Assembly: GCF_001445575.1 (NCBI RefSeq)
Contig: NZ_CP013200.1
Coordinates: 3,038,001 to 3,102,000 of the forward strand
Direction of reading: 5' to 3'
Source of the DNA: Arthrobacter alpinus
Lineage (GTDB): Bacteria; Actinomycetota; Actinomycetes; Actinomycetales; Micrococcaceae
Length of the DNA: 64,000 bases
Of the stretch, positions 20,126-28,551 are shown piece after piece. Within the stretch, counting starts at the first letter, position 1. Every line of letters starts with the position of its first letter. The notes under the pieces are model-generated. The model was not told the DNA's origin. It worked only from the letters and a program-made list of their open reading frames with translations, and ran no database searches. The position numbers and the translations under genes are program-made.

Positions 20126-20809
20126 TTAGCCGAAGGCCAGCTGGCCCTTGGCGCGCAGAGACTCGATGGCCTCCGCAGGCGATGCCTTGCCATACACGGC
20201 GGAGCCGGCGACGAACACGTTAGCGCCAGCCTCGGCTGCGCGGGTGATGGTTTCCTCGGTGATACCGCCGTCAACCTGGATGGCCACATTAACGCCGCTG
20301 CCCTCAATGGCCGCCCGGGCGCGCCGAATCTTGGGCAACGTCACGTCCAAAAATGCCTGCCCACCAAAGCCAGGCTCCACAGTCATGATGAGCAGCATGT
20401 CCAGCTCTTCGAGCATGTCCAAATAAGGTTCGACGGCGGTTGCCGGGCGCAGCGCCATGCCCGCCTTCGCTCCCCTGGCCCGCAGTTCCCGAGCCAGTTT
20501 GATGGGGGCATCGGATGCCTCGACATGGAACGTAACAGAGTCCAAGCCGGCATCGGCATAGAGCGGCGCCCAGCGGTCCACCTCGGCGATCATCAGGTGC
20601 GCATCCAACGGCACGGGGCTGACCTGCTGAATCCGTTCCACCACGGGCAGGCCGATGGTCAGGTTCGGCACAAAGCGGTTATCCATGACGTCAACGTGAA
20701 CGGCGTCGGCGTTGGAGATCCGGGCGAGTTCAGCTTGGAGATTGACAAAGTCGGCGGACAGGATGCTGGGATTGATGCAGCATGCAAGGGGTGGGCGGCT
20801 CACGGACAT
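20126..20809 (-). CDS. rpe: Ribulose-phosphate 3-epimerase
   Basis: Rpe interconverts ribulose and xylulose 5-phosphate in the pentose phosphate pathway. The barrel shows [39 protein letters not shown] and VDGGI, which carry the metal His and Asp ligands. Its length, 227 aa, is normal. The ATG has GAGG only two bases upstream; the GTG two codons later is spaced eight bases from it and may be the real start. It follows rsmB. Confidence 0.96.
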   Translation of the reverse strand: MSVSRPPLACCINPSILSADFVNLQAELARISNADAVHVDVMDNRFVPNLTIGLPVVERIQQVSPVPLDAHLMIAEVDRWAPLYADAGLDSVTFHVEASDAPIKLARELRARGAKAGMALRPATAVEPYLDMLEELDMLLIMTVEPGFGGQAFLDVTLPKIRRARAAIEGSGVNVAIQVDGGITEETITRAAEAGANVFVAGSAVYGKASPAEAIESLRAKGQLAFG

Positions 20810-20854
20810 TACCTCATCTATTCTGCGGGGATTATTGAACGGGTGGCGGGATTG

Positions 20855-22444
20855 CTAGTTCTTGCGGATCAGCGCCAAGAACATGGCATCGCTCTGGTGA
20901 ATGTGAGGCCACAGCTGAGCCATCATCCGGTGCCCGGGGACGGCGGACGTAGTGTTGCCGGCTTCCACAGATCCACTGATGCTGACAGCGTCAAGGGCGG
21001 CACCGGCATCGATCAGTTCCAGCTCCGGGCGCTTACGCATGGCGTCTTCCACCACGGCGATGGTCTCGGCAATATGGGGAGAACAGGTCACGTAGGCCAC
21101 CACTCCCCCTGGTTTGACAGCGTCCAGGGCCGAGGTGAGCAGCTCCCGCTGCAGCGGGCCCAGCTCGGTGACATCGGAGAGCTTCCGGCGCCAGCGCGAC
21201 TCCGGCCGGCGGCGCAGGGCGCCAAGGCCGGTGCACGGGGCATCGACCAGAATTCGGTCAAAGGCATTGGGATGTTCCTTGCCAATGTCACGGCCATCGC
21301 CGGTGCGCACTGTCCAGCTGTTCTGCGGAACGGCTGCCAATGCCTGCGAGACGAGTTTGGCGCGGTGCGGAGCCGGCTCGTTGGCCAGCAACCACGCATC
21401 CTGCTCGGCGGCGAGAGCAGCCAGCAGGGCTGCCTTGCCACCGGGGCCGGCGCACAGATCGAGCCAACGCTCCTCGCCGTCGGCCTTTTCGGATGAAATC
21501 ATCACGGCCGCCAAGGCGCGGGCCACCAGCTGGGAGCCGGCATCCTGCACGCGGACGGTGCCATCGCGGACGCTATCCAGGCGGCCCAGATCGCCACCGG
21601 ATGAGAGCGCGGAATCGGCCACGAGCTCGCCCGGGGTGAAGCCGGCGTCGAAGGCTTCGGAGAGATCGCCCAGACCCGGCAAAGCCACGAGATTGACCAC
21701 GGGGGCGGCGTTGTCGGCTTCCAGCAGGGCCGTGATCTCGGAGACGTCGCGGCCATGAGCCACCAGTGCTTGGCGCATCGCGCGGACAATCCACTCGGGG
21801 TGAGCGTGCTCGATGGAGGCGATCTTGACCTCGTCGCTCATACCTTCGGTGAGCTGCTCGATCCACTGTGGCAGTTCCTTGGCGGCAACCTTGCGCAGTA
21901 CGGCGTTGACCAGGCCTGACGGTCCGGCGCCAATGACGGCGCGGGCCAATCCAACGGTCTGGTCCAGGGCGGCGTGGGTGGGCACGCGCATGGCCATGAG
22001 CTGGTGGGCGCCAATGCGCAGCGCGTCTAGGATGGCAGGGTCCAGCTCGCTGAGTGGACGGTCAACGCAGGTAGCCAAAATGGCGTCGTAGGTGCCTTGG
22101 GCGCGCAGGGCACCGTAGGTCAGTTCGGTGGCGAAACCGGCGTCGCGGCGGTCCAATCCGTGCTTGCGGATGCGGGCCGGCAGCACCAGGTTGGCGTACG
22201 CGTCATCGGCTGAGACGGCGCGGAGCACCTCGAAGGCCACCAACCGTGCGGGGTCGGCTACGCGAGTGCGCTGGCCAGGTGAGGTCTCTGTCCTGTTGCG
22301 GCCGGTGCTGCGGTTACGTTCGCGCCCCGAATCATCACGACGCCGGACACCCCCGCCTTGGCTGTTGCTCTGGCCGTGACCGGAGGGTCCACCACCGCTT
22401 TGGCTGCTCTGGTGGCTGGAACGCCCGCCTTGCTCGCTGGTCAT
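20855..22444 (-). CDS. rsmB: 16S rRNA m5C methyltransferase, RsmB/Fmu type
   Basis: The enzyme methylates C967 (E. coli numbering) of 16S rRNA using SAM. After a 60-residue Ser/Gly/Arg-rich, probably disordered N-terminus comes a NusB-like RNA-binding domain (about 65-200). The Rossmann methylase domain follows, with LDLCAGPGGK, DAPCTGLG and the catalytic cysteine region VTCSPH. The ATG overlaps the fmt stop by ATGA. The def-fmt-rsmB-rpe order is common in actinobacteria. Confidence 0.95.
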   Translation of the reverse strand: MTSEQGGRSSHQSSQSGGGPSGHGQSNSQGGGVRRRDDSGRERNRSTGRNRTETSPGQRTRVADPARLVAFEVLRAVSADDAYANLVLPARIRKHGLDRRDAGFATELTYGALRAQGTYDAILATCVDRPLSELDPAILDALRIGAHQLMAMRVPTHAALDQTVGLARAVIGAGPSGLVNAVLRKVAAKELPQWIEQLTEGMSDEVKIASIEHAHPEWIVRAMRQALVAHGRDVSEITALLEADNAAPVVNLVALPGLGDLSEAFDAGFTPGELVADSALSSGGDLGRLDSVRDGTVRVQDAGSQLVARALAAVMISSEKADGEERWLDLCAGPGGKAALLAALAAEQDAWLLANEPAPHRAKLVSQALAAVPQNSWTVRTGDGRDIGKEHPNAFDRILVDAPCTGLGALRRRPESRWRRKLSDVTELGPLQRELLTSALDAVKPGGVVAYVTCSPHIAETIAVVEDAMRKRPELELIDAGAALDAVSISGSVEAGNTTSAVPGHRMMAQLWPHIHQSDAMFLALIRKN

Positions 22445-23361
22445 TCAAACACCACATCTTCCTTGTTGCCCAGGCCGCGGGCCCAGTCTGTTGCCTTCAT
22501 AAGTTTTTTGCCTGCAGGTTGCACGTCAACGAGTTCCACCGCGTGCGATCCGGTGCCCACCAAGACGTTTTTCCCGGTGACAAGTAGCTGCCCGGGGGCC
22601 AGATCACTCACGTCCGAACGCATCAGCACCGGCCCGAGTTTGAAACGCTGTCCGGCCAGCATGGTCCATGCTCCGGGTTCGCTGGTGACGCCCCGGATGC
22701 GGCGGTTGATGGCCAAGGCGGGTTCGCCCCAGGCCACGTGTCCGTCTTCGAGTGTGAGCTTGGGGGCCAGCGTGATCTCACCCTGTTGGGGAACTCCGCT
22801 CAGGGCTCCGGCGCCGAGGCCGTCGATGGTTTGCGCCAACAGGATTGCTCCGCTGTGCGAGAGCCGGTCCAGCAAGGCGGCGCTGGTGTCCGTAGGCCGA
22901 ATCGATTCGGTCATGGTGCCGTAGACAGGGCCGGTGTCCAGTCCCTTTTCGAGCAGGAACGTGGAGGCGCCGGTGATCTGATCGCCATTGATGACGGAGT
23001 GTTGCACGGGTGCCGCGCCGCGCCAGGCCGGCAGGAGTGAGAAGTGCAGGTTGATCCAGCCGTGGGTGGGCAGGGTCAGCGCGGATGCTGGGATCAAGGC
23101 GCCGTAGGCAACAATGGCGGCCACCTCAGGTGCGGCGGCGGCGATGGCCGCGGCAGCCTCGGCGTCGATCTTGTCTGCCTTAATGACGGGTAGGCCCAGT
23201 TCCTGTGCGCGGGCGGCCACGGGCGACGGCGTCATGACCCTTTTGCGGCCCAGCGGCGCGTCCGGGCGCGTCAGGACGGCGACAATCTCATGCCCTGCCT
23301 CACGCAGGATTTCCAGGGACGGTAACGCTACGGCGGGGGTTCCGGCAAAGAGGACCCTCAT
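22441..23361 (-). CDS. fmt: Methionyl-tRNA formyltransferase
   Basis: Fmt formylates initiator Met-tRNA with 10-formyl-tetrahydrofolate. The start MRVLFAGTP and the catalytic region INLHFSLLPAWRGAAPVQ, with the Asp of EKGLDTGPV, are present. The smaller C-terminal tRNA-binding domain follows from about residue 210. Its length, 306 aa, is normal. Both ends overlap neighbours by ATGA, so def, fmt and rsmB are coupled. Confidence 0.97.
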   Translation of the reverse strand: MRVLFAGTPAVALPSLEILREAGHEIVAVLTRPDAPLGRKRVMTPSPVAARAQELGLPVIKADKIDAEAAAAIAAAAPEVAAIVAYGALIPASALTLPTHGWINLHFSLLPAWRGAAPVQHSVINGDQITGASTFLLEKGLDTGPVYGTMTESIRPTDTSAALLDRLSHSGAILLAQTIDGLGAGALSGVPQQGEITLAPKLTLEDGHVAWGEPALAINRRIRGVTSEPGAWTMLAGQRFKLGPVLMRSDVSDLAPGQLLVTGKNVLVGTGSHAVELVDVQPAGKKLMKATDWARGLGNKEDVVFE

Positions 23362-23939
23362 TGGGCGGCCCCAGCGCCAGCAGCAAAGGAGCCACCAAAG
23401 GCGGAGCCCACGGTCTTGGCGCGCTTGGCAACGGTTTCATCAGTGACCTCGTGGTAGTTGGCCGTGCGAATGGCCCGGAGCGCATCTTTGCGGTCCTCGC
23501 CTTCGAGGCGGTCTACATACAGTTTGCCGTCGAGGTGATCTGTTTCGTGCTGGAAACATTTGGCCAAGGTGCCGGTGGCTTCCATATCCAGAGGCTTACC
23601 GTGCAGGTCCACACCGGTGATGCGCACCCAGCGGTGGCGAGCAACGGTGTAGCCAAGCCCGGGCACGGAGAGGCAACCTTCGGGCTCACCGGGGGCAAAA
23701 TCGTCGCTGGCCACCAGCACAGGATTGATGATGTGCCCATCATGGCCATCCACGTTGTACGTGAAGATGCGCTTGTTGACGCCAATCTGGGGTGCAGCCA
23801 GGCCGGCACCGCGCACATCACGCATGGTCTGGTGCATGTCATCAATCAGTTTGGCCAGCTCAGGGCCAAATTCGCTCACTTCCTCGGCAACTGTTCTCAG
23901 GACAGGGTCGCCGATGATGCGAATGCTCAGGATGGCCAT
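23358..23939 (-). CDS. def: Peptide deformylase
   Basis: Def removes the formyl group from new proteins, undoing the mark placed by Fmt, which is encoded next to it. All three motifs are present: GAGLAAPQIG, EGCLSVPG with the metal cysteine, and QHETDHLDG with the HExDH metal site. The ATG giving MAILSIRIIGDP is chosen, with GAGGTG seven bases upstream; the frame is open further up without a better start. Length is 193 aa. Confidence 0.97.
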   Translation of the reverse strand: MAILSIRIIGDPVLRTVAEEVSEFGPELAKLIDDMHQTMRDVRGAGLAAPQIGVNKRIFTYNVDGHDGHIINPVLVASDDFAPGEPEGCLSVPGLGYTVARHRWVRITGVDLHGKPLDMEATGTLAKCFQHETDHLDGKLYVDRLEGEDRKDALRAIRTANYHEVTDETVAKRAKTVGSAFGGSFAAGAGAAQ

Positions 23940-24017
23940 GGGAGGGCACCTCACTTTGGAATTGACGCAGGCCGAATCAGGCCTATGGAACTGCATTGGG
24001 ACAAGTCTAGTTGGCGG

Positions 24018-24860
24018 TTACTGCCCGGGAGGCGCAATATCGAGCAAAGGAGTGCCCGCTTCCGCCGCTTCCAATGAGGTTTGCCACACTCGCCGCAATG
24101 AAGCGAACTTGAACCAGTGTGCTTTGAGAACCTGCGGGTTGGCCTGCAGCGTGCGGACTTCTGTTTCGCCAATGGCCACTCCGAGCAGGATGGGGTCTTG
24201 ACCGTATTTCCACGCTTCCCAGGTGCCGGCGGCTTCATCCACAATGGACTCTTCGGCCTTCATGCCGGCCACCAGCTGCATGACCACCTTGGCATCTAGA
24301 CTCTTGACCTGACCATTGCGGTCGGTGCCCTTGGTCTTGTAATCGATGATGCACAGGCGTCCGCCAATGGTCGCCACGAGGTCCAAGGTCCCGGCATAGC
24401 CCAGAGTTTCATTCCATACGGTGATTTCCGGGCGCAACGGCTGGACTTTGTATTCACTCCACCAGTGATCAAAGCGCAGCGCAAAGTTATCCTCGCCGTT
24501 TTCGGCCAGCGCCTCCTTGGCCTCGACCAGCTGGTGGGGCATATCCAAGGCGCGCAGGGCCACTTGTTCACAGTAGTTATGAACGCGGTCGCCACGGGCC
24601 GCGGCGGCATCGCGGAACTGTTCAGCAGCGTTGGAGCTGTCCCGAACCACAGTGCGCAATTGGCCCGGATTTCCCACCGCGGAGCTCAGATCGGGGTGTT
24701 TGGAGACCGCTGTTGCCGCCATGTAGCCAATCCATCCGTCCAGGGAGGTGGACTGCTGCCCAATAACTGTGGTGATGGAGGGGACCTTGGGCGGGTCCTG
24801 CAGGGAACGGGCGTACATACGCCCTAATTCTGTGCTGTGTGCCAAAGCTGGAGCTGTCAT
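24018..24860 (-). CDS. Probable PD-(D/E)XK (RecB-like) nuclease
   Basis: This 280-aa cytoplasmic protein is not a named gene I recognise. It contains GYAGTLDLVATIGGRLCIID followed at once by YKTK: the spacing of G-x-x-D and D-Y-K matches the active site of RecB-family PD-(D/E)XK nucleases. MQLVAGM follows, in the place of the family's Gln-containing helix. The ATG at 24860 is chosen; the frame runs open upstream into the tRNA genes, where translation is meaningless. It stands alone between def and the tRNA cluster. DNA end processing or repair is inferred from the fold only. Confidence 0.7.
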   Translation of the reverse strand: MTAPALAHSTELGRMYARSLQDPPKVPSITTVIGQQSTSLDGWIGYMAATAVSKHPDLSSAVGNPGQLRTVVRDSSNAAEQFRDAAAARGDRVHNYCEQVALRALDMPHQLVEAKEALAENGEDNFALRFDHWWSEYKVQPLRPEITVWNETLGYAGTLDLVATIGGRLCIIDYKTKGTDRNGQVKSLDAKVVMQLVAGMKAEESIVDEAAGTWEAWKYGQDPILLGVAIGETEVRTLQANPQVLKAHWFKFASLRRVWQTSLEAAEAGTPLLDIAPPGQ

Positions 24861-24952
24861 GCCTCTACTATTCCACTTCCGTCCCACACCGCGACGACTC
24901 TGGGACGCGGGCTGTGGACAAGTTGTTCCAGGACTCAAACTAGTGAGAAATG

Positions 24953-24987
24953 AAAAATGCCGGAACCCTAAGGATTCCGGCATTTTT
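24953..24987 (-). terminator. Terminator of the tRNA cluster
   Basis: A perfect 13-bp stem AAAAATGCCGGAA with its complement ends in a run of five T on minus, 7 bases after the last tRNA-Gly. Confidence 0.85.
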
Positions 24988-24993
24988 CGCTCT

Positions 24994-25069
<76 letters not shown>

Positions 25070-25115
25070 AGGTACTACATACTTCATACATCGAATGAAC
25101 GCTGGAGTTCATTCG

Positions 25116-25187
25116 TGGGCGATACTGGGTTCGAACCAGTGACCTCTTCCGTGTCAGGGAAGCGCGCTACCGCTGCGCCAATCGCCC
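25116..25187 (-). tRNA. tRNA-Val(GAC), first copy
   Basis: The minus strand reads GGGCGATTGGCGCAGCGGTA, an anticodon stem-loop CTTCCCTGACACGGAAG with anticodon GAC, GGTTCGAACC and ATCGCCC with discriminator A. It is 72 bases with no genomic CCA. It is identical over its full length to the copy at 25386. Confidence 0.95.
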
Positions 25188-25227
25188 ATAGTTTTCATTT
25201 CCATGAAACTTTGGTCTCTTGCATGGA

Positions 25228-25257
25228 ACTGCCGGAACCGTAAAAGATTCCGGCAGT
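25228..25257 (-). terminator. Terminator-like hairpin inside the tRNA cluster
   Basis: A perfect 10-bp stem ACTGCCGGAA with its complement, loop 10 bases. Its GCCGGAA/TTCCGGC core is the same as in the cluster terminator at 24953, but it lacks a T-run. It looks like a decayed duplicate terminator left by the tandem duplication. Confidence 0.6.
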
Positions 25258-25273
25258 CACACACAACAATCCG

Positions 25274-25346
<73 letters not shown>

Positions 25347-25385
25347 ATTTACTACATACAACAAATGAACGCTGGAGTTCATTCG

Positions 25386-25457
25386 TGGGCGATACTGGGT
25401 TCGAACCAGTGACCTCTTCCGTGTCAGGGAAGCGCGCTACCGCTGCGCCAATCGCCC
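25386..25457 (-). tRNA. tRNA-Val(GAC), second copy
   Basis: Identical 72-base sequence to the copy at 25116, anticodon GAC, no genomic CCA. The short hairpin-forming spacer on its 3' side (ATGAAC/GTTCAT) is shared with the first copy. Confidence 0.95.
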
Positions 25458-25502
25458 AAGGCATCCCGCTGTACTATACAGCAACATACTCTGGATCAGC
25501 CA

Positions 25503-25576
25503 TGGAGGTGGGAACGGGATTCGAACCCGTGTGCACGGATTTGCAGTCCGTTGCCTCGCCTCTCGGCCACCCCACC
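25503..25576 (-). tRNA. tRNA-Cys(GCA)
   Basis: The minus strand reads GGTGGGGTGGCCGAGAGGCG, anticodon arm with ACTGCAAAT (GCA), GGTTCGAATCC and TCCCACC, then T and an encoded CCA. It is 71 bases without CCA, the short length usual for bacterial tRNA-Cys. Confidence 0.95.
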
Positions 25577-25600
25577 GTGAATACTGAACGTTGTCATGCG

Positions 25601-25673
<73 letters not shown>

Positions 25674-26280
25674 ATGAGCTTCATTTCCGTCCCTCGGCGT
25701 TTCCGCTTCGGTAGTCCGTGTTGCTGCGGTGAAAACATTACATGAGCAGAATCCCAAACACCAAATCGAACACTCCCCCGAACCTGGTTGAGCAGCATAA
25801 AACGTCGTGGTTCGTTGAATTGGCGCGGATTTCGCCTGCATTATTCGAATTACAAGGGTGTCATTTGGGGCTCATTCTGACCGATTTTGGCTCATTTTGG
25901 GCCTTTCTGGAAGAAATTGAGCCTGAGGCCCTCGTCACATCGCGGCTCCTTTTGCGCAGCTTCCACGTCTCCTTCGTTCAGGCGCCAGTCTCCTGAAGTA
26001 CGACGCCGGCCACTCCCCTGCCGTCGATCCGCCCGGATTGCCGCGGCCCAGGGTGGGAAACGAGACGTCCTGGCTACGCATCGCCAACTCAGCCGAGTCA
26101 TGATTCCCACGGCCACAGCGGCAGTCCTATGCTTCATTGCCGAACTGGCTGGAGGCGCACTCGGTGGCCTGGCCGCCGTCGCCCCTTATTCGAAGACAGC
26201 GATTATGAGTAGGGGAAAGTTTGAGCTATTGTTTTCAACGCACCAACCAACACACACCCAACGGGTACGTGTACTGGATT
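25674..26280. other. Intergenic region between the two tRNA transcripts
   Basis: About 600 bases between divergent tRNA units with no gene I can support. Two plus-strand ORFs (25742-25996 and 25887-26360) lack ribosome sites and family resemblance, and the second runs into the tRNA-Val. A T-rich stretch near 25864-25901 repeats GGCTCATT. Promoters for both tRNA units must be here, but I could not assign clear -35/-10 pairs. Confidence 0.5.
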
Positions 26281-26355
26281 GGGCGATTGGCGCAGTGGTA
26301 GCGCGTTCCGTTCACACCGGAGAGGTCGCTGGTTCGAACCCAGTATCGCCCACCA
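26281..26355 (+). tRNA. tRNA-Val(CAC)
   Basis: GGGCGATTGGCGCAGTGGTA, anticodon loop TTCACAC (CAC), GGTTCGAACC and ATCGCCC, discriminator A and an encoded CCA. It pairs GTG codons and diverges from the tRNA-Val(GAC) copies mainly in the anticodon arm. Confidence 0.95.
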
Positions 26356-26358
26356 AGT

Positions 26359-26404
26359 AAAAAGCCCTTCTGACCAGCACAAACGCTGGCCGGAGGGGCT
26401 TTTT
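26359..26404 (+). terminator. Terminator after tRNA-Val(CAC)
   Basis: A 20-bp stem with a few G-T pairs, from AAAAAGCCC to GGGGCTTTTT, begins 4 bases after the tRNA CCA end. Confidence 0.9.
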
Positions 26405-26480
26405 CGTGCCCTATTGCGAGGTGTGAATCAGGCGGCGTACCGTAGCGGTCCCGCCGCTCACGCCGACTAGGATCTGGTGC

Positions 26481-26729
26481 ATGACTGAAAAAATAGCAAC
26501 CCGCCCCGGAATGAAACTGATGCTGATAGGCGGCTCGATCATGCTGTTGGGGCTTGCCGGACTCATGGCAACCCCTCTTGTTCCTGGCAGTTCAGAGAAT
26601 ACCGCCGTGCTCATGGTGCTGCTTCTGGCGGTTGTGGGCGGCGGGGCTGTCTGCCTGATCGGCACCATCAAGCGCCTCATCCACACGTTCAAGAGCAACA
26701 GCTTCTTGGGAACCCGGCTCAAAGACTGA
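26481..26729 (+). CDS. Small membrane protein of unknown function
   Basis: An 82-aa protein with a basic start (MTEKIATRPGMK) and two hydrophobic helices at about 12-31 and 43-62, then a basic tail with RLIHTFKSNSF. No family is recognised. TAGGAT stands 7 bases before the ATG, the spacing of a -10 box of a leaderless mRNA; AGGA in the same place could also serve as a ribosome site. It stands alone between the tRNA terminator and a repeat-rich gap. Codon use fits a real gene. Confidence 0.65.
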   Translation: MTEKIATRPGMKLMLIGGSIMLLGLAGLMATPLVPGSSENTAVLMVLLLAVVGGGAVCLIGTIKRLIHTFKSNSFLGTRLKD

Positions 26730-26760
26730 GTCCATCATCCGAGGCTGCCTCCGCCAGTCA

Positions 26761-26816
26761 CACCGAGCCACCGAGCCACCGAGCCACCGAGCCACCGAGC
26801 CACCGAGCCACCGAGC
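26761..26816. repeat. Octanucleotide tandem repeat, seven perfect copies
   Basis: CACCGAGC is repeated seven times without a mismatch (56 bp). It lies 30 bases after the stop of the small membrane gene, outside any coding frame. Confidence 0.95.
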
Positions 26817-26846
26817 CCAGAATCCCACCTTTGGGCCCCGTACCTG

Positions 26847-26919
26847 CCTCGAGTGTCCACTTAACGTACGCTTTCGGGCCAGAAACGGCTCCAAACGTAC
26901 ATTAAGTGGACACTCGAGG
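26847..26919. repeat. Long inverted repeat with 24-bp arms
   Basis: The left arm runs CCTCGAGTGTCCACTTAACG TACG and the right arm (26896-26919) is its complement with one difference that still allows a G-U pair. The loop is about 25 bases and itself partly complementary. The outer CCTCGAG is shared with the inverted repeat at 38906. Confidence 0.9.
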
Positions 26920-26993
26920 TGATTAACGGCGGCAAATCGACCCGTAGCCTGCCCTGATCGTGTCAGCTGTCGGCAAAACTGCCGGAAATATCG

Positions 26994-27021
26994 TTGACAA
27001 CGTGAGCGCAGACACTAGGCT
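26994..27021 (+). promoter_or_regulatory. Promoter of the MT0933-like gene
   Basis: TTGACA (26994-26999) and TAGGCT (27016-27021) are 16 bases apart, a good sigma-A match, about 50 bases before the TTG start. The leader contains a strong ribosome site. Confidence 0.65.
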
Positions 27022-27069
27022 AAGAAAAGTTGGGGCGCCAATGGCCCCAGGAGCGAAGGGAGGTGCCTG

Positions 27070-27255
27070 TTGTCTATTTTTGACGATATCAAGGGCAAGG
27101 CCGAAGGACTGATCAACGGCAACGAAGATGCCATCAAGGGTGGCATCGAGAAGGCCGGGGACTTTGTTGACGGGAAGACCGGCGACAAGTTCAAGGATCA
27201 GGTGGACGGAGTCCAGCAAGCCGCGTCGAACTTTATCGATGGCGCAGGCAAGTAG
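27070..27255 (+). CDS. Small MT0933-like (antitoxin-annotated) protein
   Basis: This 61-aa hydrophilic protein has KGKAEGLINGNEDAIKGGIE, then KAGDFVDGKTGDKFKDQVDG and QAASNFIDGAGK, the helical Lys/Asp/Gly pattern of the MT0933/Rv0909 family. That family is annotated as an antitoxin. The start is TTG, supported by AAGGGAGG six bases upstream. There is no toxin gene next to it: downstream is a terminator, then zapE on the other strand. A stress or CsbD-like role is as likely as an antitoxin role. Confidence 0.8.
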   Translation: MSIFDDIKGKAEGLINGNEDAIKGGIEKAGDFVDGKTGDKFKDQVDGVQQAASNFIDGAGK

Positions 27256-27289
27256 TCTGACCCCTTCGCCCTGTTGAATGGCGTCAAAG

Positions 27290-27327
27290 AAGGCCCCGGT
27301 ACCGTCGAGAGACGGCACCGGGGCCTT
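27290..27327 (+). terminator. Terminator after the MT0933-like gene
   Basis: A 17-bp stem (AAGGCCCCGGTACCGTC against its complement, one mismatch) with loop GAGA, followed by TTTCG on plus. It can also stop zapE transcription from the other side. Confidence 0.85.
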
Positions 27328-27359
27328 TCGCGTTTCCCAGATGGATACAGGGAGCCGCG

Positions 27360-28427
27360 TTAGCCGACAGGCTGACGGTCTCCGATTTCCTGGGCCTCAC
27401 GGGCCAGGGCTGTCAGACGCGAGACGGCGCGGAAGTACTTCTTCTGGTAGCCACCTGTCATCATTTCAGGGGTGAACAGCTGATCCAAGGGAACACCGCT
27501 GGCCAGGATCGGCACATCCTTGTCGTACAGCCGGTCGGCCAGCACCACAAAGCGCAGAGCCACCGATTGTTCGGTGATGGTGTGGACGTTGCGCCACACC
27601 GCAGCGTCGATGTCGGAGAGCATCTGCCGGTAGCGAGAGGGGTGCACTCCTGCCAGGTGGTCCACCAGGACACTGAAATCATCAACGGCCACCGTGCTCC
27701 CGGCGAAGTCCCGGCGCATTCGCGCATCGAGGTCGCTGTTGGCAACAGGCTCCGGGGGTGTGGGCAGGCCGCGGTGGCGGAAGTCCTCACCATCAATGTG
27801 CAGGATCTCAAACTGGTCAGCCAATACCTGGATTTCCCGCTTGAAATCAACGGCAGCAAAACGCCCATCGCCCAAAGAGCCCGGCAGCGTGTTGGAGGTG
27901 GCGGCAAGCTTGACGCCGGCGTCGGCCAATTCACGCATGAGGCGTGACATCAAGACGGTGTCCCCCGGGTCATCGAGTTCAAACTCGTCAATGCATACCA
28001 GCTTGTAGGAGCTGAGTGCCTCCACGGTCTTGCGGAAAGACAGTGCCCCCACCAGGTTGGTGTACTCCACAAAAGTACCGATGGCTTTAGGGCCCTCAAC
28101 CTCATGCCACAGCGATGACAAGAGGTGGGTCTTGCCGACGCCGAATCCACCGTCAAGGTAAATTCCGGCACGCCCGGTGCTGTTGGACTTGGCCTTGGCC
28201 TTGCCGCCGAACAGTTTCCGCAGTCCGCCACCAGCCGGCTTCTTCGCCGAACTCTTGGCGAATTCCTGCAGCAGCGTCACAGCCTCAGACTGCGAGGGTT
28301 GCGAAGGATCCGGACGGTAGCTGCCGAAGGAAACGTCACCAAAACGCGGCGATGGGACGAAGCCCGCCAGCAGTTCATCCACTGAAACCGCTGGGCGGCG
28401 AGTGGAAAGTTGCTCAACCTGTACCAA
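27360..28427 (-). CDS. zapE: ZapE/AFG1-family ATPase
   Basis: A 355-aa AAA-type ATPase of the AFG1/ZapE family. Walker A is GGFGVGKTHLL (about residues 92-102) and Walker B is LVCIDEFELDD; a sensor-like ATSNTLP and the family's DFRHR stretch follow. In proteobacteria ZapE acts on the division ring; its role in actinobacteria is not settled. No signal peptide is seen. It diverges from the sulfurtransferase operon. The call to family is firm; the cell-division role is inferred from the family. Confidence 0.9.
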   Translation of the reverse strand: MVQVEQLSTRRPAVSVDELLAGFVPSPRFGDVSFGSYRPDPSQPSQSEAVTLLQEFAKSSAKKPAGGGLRKLFGGKAKAKSNSTGRAGIYLDGGFGVGKTHLLSSLWHEVEGPKAIGTFVEYTNLVGALSFRKTVEALSSYKLVCIDEFELDDPGDTVLMSRLMRELADAGVKLAATSNTLPGSLGDGRFAAVDFKREIQVLADQFEILHIDGEDFRHRGLPTPPEPVANSDLDARMRRDFAGSTVAVDDFSVLVDHLAGVHPSRYRQMLSDIDAAVWRNVHTITEQSVALRFVVLADRLYDKDVPILASGVPLDQLFTPEMMTGGYQKKYFRAVSRLTALAREAQEIGDRQPVG

Positions 28428-28551
28428 GAAACTTTTCCGATCATCAAGAATTTTTTGAACGGGCCATCAAAGGTAGCCCACACATCACTTCCCTAAGAAT
28501 ACCCACGGCATATTGCGTTGCGTTAACGAAAGGAAGCTTTGGGGGTCTCTG

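Larger units (their letters stand above)
26730..27069. other. Intergenic region with two repeats and a promoter
   Basis: About 340 bases holding, in order, an 8-bp microsatellite (26761-26816), a long inverted repeat (26847-26919) and a promoter for the small protein at 27070. No coding region is seen. Confidence 0.7.

Noticed and set aside
20048..21496. 482-aa plus-strand ORF opposite rpe and rsmB
   Set aside because: It runs through the rpe terminator and the catalytic regions of rpe and rsmB in antisense; no start signal.
25742..25996. 84-aa ORF in the gap between tRNA units
   Set aside because: No ribosome site, no family resemblance and T-rich repeats in the DNA; I treat the gap as non-coding.
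25887..26360. 157-aa ORF running into tRNA-Val(CAC)
   Set aside because: Its last 30 codons are the tRNA gene itself, so it cannot be a protein gene as drawn.
26838..26925. Insertion-sequence remnant with terminal inverted repeats
   Set aside because: There is no transposase sequence or target duplication, and the space between the arms is only about 25 bases.
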